43,917 nucleotides of DNA, from positions 1 to 43,917 of the forward strand of contig NZ_CADCSU010000123.1 of NCBI RefSeq assembly GCF_902804475.1, in the 5' to 3' direction. The stretch is from Flavobacterium bizetiae (lineage in GTDB: Bacteria; Bacteroidota; Bacteroidia; Flavobacteriales; Flavobacteriaceae). A program made the translations under genes and the position numbers. The notes under the pieces were generated by a model that was not told the origin of the DNA, did not search any database, and saw only the letters and a list, made by a program, of their open reading frames with translations. Shown here piece after piece: positions 41,506-43,917 of this stretch. The first letter of the stretch is position 1; every line of letters starts with the position of its first letter.

Positions 41506-41535
41506 GAATTATTTTATATGATTTTGTAAAGTTAC

Positions 41536-41567
41536 CAAAATTTGTGATTATTTTTGAACCTTAACAA
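41536..41567 (-). promoter_or_regulatory. Candidate promoter of rsfS-ftsH
   Basis: Minus strand: TTG (41565-41567), 21-nt spacer, AAATTTTG (41536-41543; first base mismatched to TAnnTTTG), 30 nt before the rsfS ATG. Confidence 0.4.
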
Positions 41568-41598
41568 AATATTAAATTAAGTTAATTAAATTCGTTTA

Positions 41599-42339
41599 AT
41601 GAAACTAATCAAACTCGATGCCATAGATTCAACAAATGACTTCCTTAAATCATTGGCAAGTCAGGATGAACTCGATAATTTTACCGTAGTAACTGCTGAA
41701 AATCAGACAAAAGGAAAAGGGCAGATGGGCTCTAAGTGGCAATCAGAATCAGGTAAAAACTTAATTATGAGTGTCTTGGTGAAGGAATTTCTGTATGATA
41801 ATGAGCAGGTTTTTAACCTGAGTGTTATTGTTTCTTTGGCAGTAATCGACGCTTTAAAATCGTTAAATATTCCTGATTTATGTATAAAATGGCCTAACGA
41901 CATTATGTCATACAATAAAAAGGTTGGTGGCATACTTATCGAAAATACCATAAAAAGCGATGGCAGGATTGTGTCAGTCATTGGAATCGGTTTAAACGTA
42001 AATCAAACCAATTTTGATCATTTGCCCAATGCATCTTCGTTGGCAGTAATTTGTAAAACCGAGTTTGATAAAAATGCTTTGGTATTACTTATAGCAGAAA
42101 AACTACAGCATAAAATTAAAATCTGGGAAACTACCTCATTAGATTTATGGAAAGAATACTTTAATTCACTATTTCGTCAGGGAGTGCCAATGCCATTTAA
42201 AAAACTAAATACTAAAAATCCTGAACAAAACTTTATGGGAATCATTCAGGGAGTTTCTTCTGTGGGTAAAATTCAAATTTTATTAGAAGACGATTCAGTT
42301 TCAGAATTCGAAATCAAGGAAATTCAAATGTTGTATTAA
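41599..42339 (+). CDS. birA: Biotin--[acetyl-CoA carboxylase] ligase
   Basis: Attaches biotin to carboxyl-carrier proteins through biotinyl-AMP. 246 aa, and lacks the N-terminal DNA-binding domain of E. coli BirA, so it is only an enzyme. The biotin/ATP loop is GKGQMGSKWQSESGKNLIMS (39-58), the core is KWPNDIM (97-103), and KKVGGILIEN (107-116) has the catalytic lysine. The loop GRGRRGR of E. coli is GKGQMGS here, a common variation. It is divergent from rsfS. Confidence 0.95.
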   Translation: MKLIKLDAIDSTNDFLKSLASQDELDNFTVVTAENQTKGKGQMGSKWQSESGKNLIMSVLVKEFLYDNEQVFNLSVIVSLAVIDALKSLNIPDLCIKWPNDIMSYNKKVGGILIENTIKSDGRIVSVIGIGLNVNQTNFDHLPNASSLAVICKTEFDKNALVLLIAEKLQHKIKIWETTSLDLWKEYFNSLFRQGVPMPFKKLNTKNPEQNFMGIIQGVSSVGKIQILLEDDSVSEFEIKEIQMLY

Positions 42340-42450
42340 TTTTAGGTGCTAAGATTCTAAGTTGCTAAGGTTCTAAGCTTTTTTTGATTTTCATCTCATC
42401 AAAATATCTGTGTAAATCTGTTTTATCCGCCAAATCCGCGTGCTATCACA
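42340..42450. repeat. Repeat words after birA
   Basis: GGTGCTAAGATTCTAAG (42344-42360) and GTTGCTAAGGTTCTAAGC, then AAATATCTGTGTAAATCTG and CCGCCAAATCCGCGTG. The CTAAG-TTC words are a variant of the GCAAAG-TTC family seen elsewhere in this window. Convergent gap between birA and the membrane protein; no clear terminator. Confidence 0.6.
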
Positions 42451-43110
42451 TTAGTTTGCACTTTGTAATATTGGCTTTTTAGGCGCTATTTTTCTATTCC
42501 AGTACATAATGTAGATGGTTCCCAGAATCGATGGTGTCATCCATGCTATTATGTTTCCAATGCCTATTCCGGCTACGATAAAAGCAGTTACAGATGCGAT
42601 TAAAGCTCCGATCATTTTACCAATGTGTTTAGATAACCATTGCTTTTTTATTTCCGAAGTATTTTTATAGAATATAAAATCTTTAATCGTCATATATAGA
42701 CCAAAACCACCAAAGAAAGTAAATAAGATTCCGTTTTCGATATTTGACAACTGACAATAAATTCCCAAAGCGATCATTATTACCGAAAAGAACAACATAC
42801 TTCCCGAGATTATAAAATCGATGGTGTCAGCTTTTGTTTTAGTTTTAAAAGTCAAAACCCTGTTTCCGGCAATTACGAGGTAGATTGTAAACAAACCAAT
42901 TAAAAATAAAAAGATATTTTGATGTTTGGGCATCCAGCAAATTGGTATAGAAATAAGAGAACTGACAACCATTCCTACAGAGAATAGTTTTCCCATTCTT
43001 TTATGAAGTAAACCTCCTTTTTTGACCAATACACTTCCAATTCCGGTAATTAAACCAATTCCTCCAAAAAAGGCATGAATGTAAATTAAAATCTTAATAG
43101 TTTGTTCCAT
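42451..43110 (-). CDS. DUF2306-like membrane protein
   Basis: 219 aa with about 6-7 hydrophobic segments. The N-terminus YIHAFFGGIGLITGIGSVLV and the loop KKGGLLHKRMGKLFSVGMVV, with an H-[KR]-x-x-G pattern in the first cytoplasmic turn, resemble predicted membrane proteins of the DUF2306 kind. Inner membrane; no catalytic motif is clear and I cannot assign a function. It is separated from the SRPBCC gene by 204 nt containing a terminator and repeat words (43215-43250). Confidence 0.6.
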   Translation of the reverse strand: MEQTIKILIYIHAFFGGIGLITGIGSVLVKKGGLLHKRMGKLFSVGMVVSSLISIPICWMPKHQNIFLFLIGLFTIYLVIAGNRVLTFKTKTKADTIDFIISGSMLFFSVIMIALGIYCQLSNIENGILFTFFGGFGLYMTIKDFIFYKNTSEIKKQWLSKHIGKMIGALIASVTAFIVAGIGIGNIIAWMTPSILGTIYIMYWNRKIAPKKPILQSAN

Positions 43111-43265
43111 TTTGATGTTTGTTAGTTTTGATGGATCAAACTTCGAAGAATAATTTTGGGTTTAATAATTTATAGTTCTGAACTGTTATTTTTTTAGGAT
43201 GAAATGTTTTTTCTTTAAGGCACAGAGGTTAGAGGGGCAAAGGTTCAAAGGTTTTTTTTCAAAAA

Positions 43266-43291
43266 AAAGCCTGATTTTACAATCAGGCTTT
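43266..43291 (-). terminator. Terminator after the SRPBCC gene
   Basis: AAAGCCTGATT (43266-43276), loop TTAC, AATCAGGCTTT (43281-43291); on the minus strand a run of eight T follows. It lies 24 nt beyond the stop. Confidence 0.9.
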
Positions 43292-43314
43292 AAATTTATA
43301 ACTTATAATGATAA

Positions 43315-43707
43315 TTATAGTTTCGTCATATTAGTTGCTAAAGTTTCGATGAACTTGCTAATAGGTCCTTTGATCATCATTGCCATCATTGGGTTAAATT
43401 CACCCTCAAATTGCAATTGAACAGCACTTTCAGCAGCCGAAATACTATCGATATTCGAAACCAAAGTAAACGGAAGTTTATCACTTGCAGCTCCCAAAAC
43501 AATCTTGCTTGGTGCTGTTTTTTCTTTCATCTTAAGTTTTATTTCCGGCATACCTTTCAATCCAAAAATAAAAGCATCTTCGCCAATCACTTCAAATTTA
43601 GCAATATTATCCGGCATTAATTTTTCAAAATTCTTAACATCAGTCAATAAATCAAATAAATCTTGAGCTGATTTCTGAACAGTAACTTTTGGACTTTCTA
43701 AGTTCAT
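43315..43707 (-). CDS. SRPBCC-family (START-like) protein
   Basis: 130 aa of alpha/beta helix-grip type: NLESPKVTVQKSAQDLFDLL and TDVKNFEKLMPDNIAKFEVI, then EIKLKMKEKTAPSKIVLGAA, and a long C-terminal helix (MMAMMIKGPISKFIETLATN). The fold binds small hydrophobic ligands or partner proteins; the ligand is unknown. Cytoplasmic. As I recall it sits near pyrE and birA in other Flavobacteriia; the edge of the window hides the upstream gene. Confidence 0.75.
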   Translation of the reverse strand: MNLESPKVTVQKSAQDLFDLLTDVKNFEKLMPDNIAKFEVIGEDAFIFGLKGMPEIKLKMKEKTAPSKIVLGAASDKLPFTLVSNIDSISAAESAVQLQFEGEFNPMMAMMIKGPISKFIETLATNMTKL

Positions 43708-43810
43708 ATTTTAATTTTTTACTAATTGTTTTTTTAAGAGAGAAAGGATAAATTCCAATTTTTTAAATTCCAAATTCCAAACTCAATTTAAGAATTTGAA
43801 ATGAAATTTC

Positions 43811-43917
43811 AAAATCTAAAAATCTAAAATCTAAAATCTAAAATCTAAAATCTAAAATCTAAAATCTAAAATCTAAAATCTAAAATCTAAAATCTAAAAT
43901 CTAAAATCTAAAATCTA
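43811..43917. repeat. Heptanucleotide tandem repeat (AAATCTA)n
   Basis: From 43823 the word TCTAAAA recurs every 7 nt for 14 copies up to the window end; one more copy with an 8-nt step precedes it at 43815. The array begins about 104 nt upstream of the SRPBCC start. AAATTCCAAATTCCAAA words (about 43765-43780) stand between. The array may continue beyond the window. No gene or promoter is seen in it. Confidence 0.95.

Noticed and set aside
43811..43917. CRISPR-like array
   Set aside because: The repeat unit is 7 nt with no spacers and no cas genes nearby; it is a simple tandem repeat.

Overview
The window looks like chromosomal DNA of a Flavobacterium or a close relative (Bacteroidota, Flavobacteriia). 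It is AT-rich and lacks Shine-Dalgarno-like spacing. Several genes have the Bacteroidota -7 promoter word TAnnTTTG (for example at 5994-6001, 7958-7965, 23456-23463, 32420-32427 and 39116-39123). The gene content (one-chain ThrA, DUF349 protein, LptA/OstA-like protein, ACBP-Psd-CdsA-LUD-FtsH-RsfS-BirA order) and the intergenic repeat words also fit that group. It is mostly a core region. I see no prophage, transposase, CRISPR array, rRNA or tRNA.

Layout. 1-467: tail of a gene entering from the left, a 57-codon small ORF and two terminators. 468-5983 (minus): threonine operon, thr-leader > thrA > thrB > thrC, with repeats in the gaps. 6422-10002 (plus): histidine ammonia-lyase, then a DUF47/PhoU-like protein paired with a PiT phosphate transporter. 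10174-11559 (plus): SMI1/KNR4 plus HEAT-like protein, bounded by two related terminators. 11639-13898 (minus): PadR regulator, HAAS-type membrane protein and a serine beta-lactamase-like hydrolase with 4-nt overlaps. 14006-18686 (minus): DUF421 protein, a RimB-RimK fusion and ClpC. 18945-22891 (plus): gyrA and a periplasmic TPR protein. 22966-32403 (minus): OsmC, DUF349 protein, outer-membrane barrel, aroE, TPR protein, class III aminotransferase and the OstA-like protein. 32775-34643 (plus): GH13 lipoprotein. 34697-35641 (minus): exported YwqK/MORN-like protein. 35881-41505 (minus): lipoprotein superoxide dismutase, acyl-CoA-binding protein, Psd, CdsA, LUD protein, FtsH and RsfS. 41599-42339 (plus): birA. 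42451-43707 (minus): a small membrane protein and an SRPBCC protein. The right edge is a heptanucleotide tandem repeat.

How the genes work together. The left block makes threonine from aspartate. Its transcript begins with a Thr-rich leader peptide, which suggests attenuation by threonine supply. The right block joins membrane phospholipid synthesis (CdsA, Psd, ACBP) to membrane and protein quality control (FtsH), ribosome silencing (RsfS) and an envelope SOD; a terminator and a new promoter split it between ftsH and the LUD gene.

The most interesting non-textbook signals are four. One is the thr leader. One is a nested hairpin whose 17-bp perfect stem traps the start codon of the barrel gene at 26770. 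One is a pair of homologous inverted terminators around the SMI1-HEAT gene. The last is the set of nested palindromic repeats (CCCGATAGCTATCGGG and others) in intergenic gaps. I do not see a clear new multi-gene defence or metabolic system.
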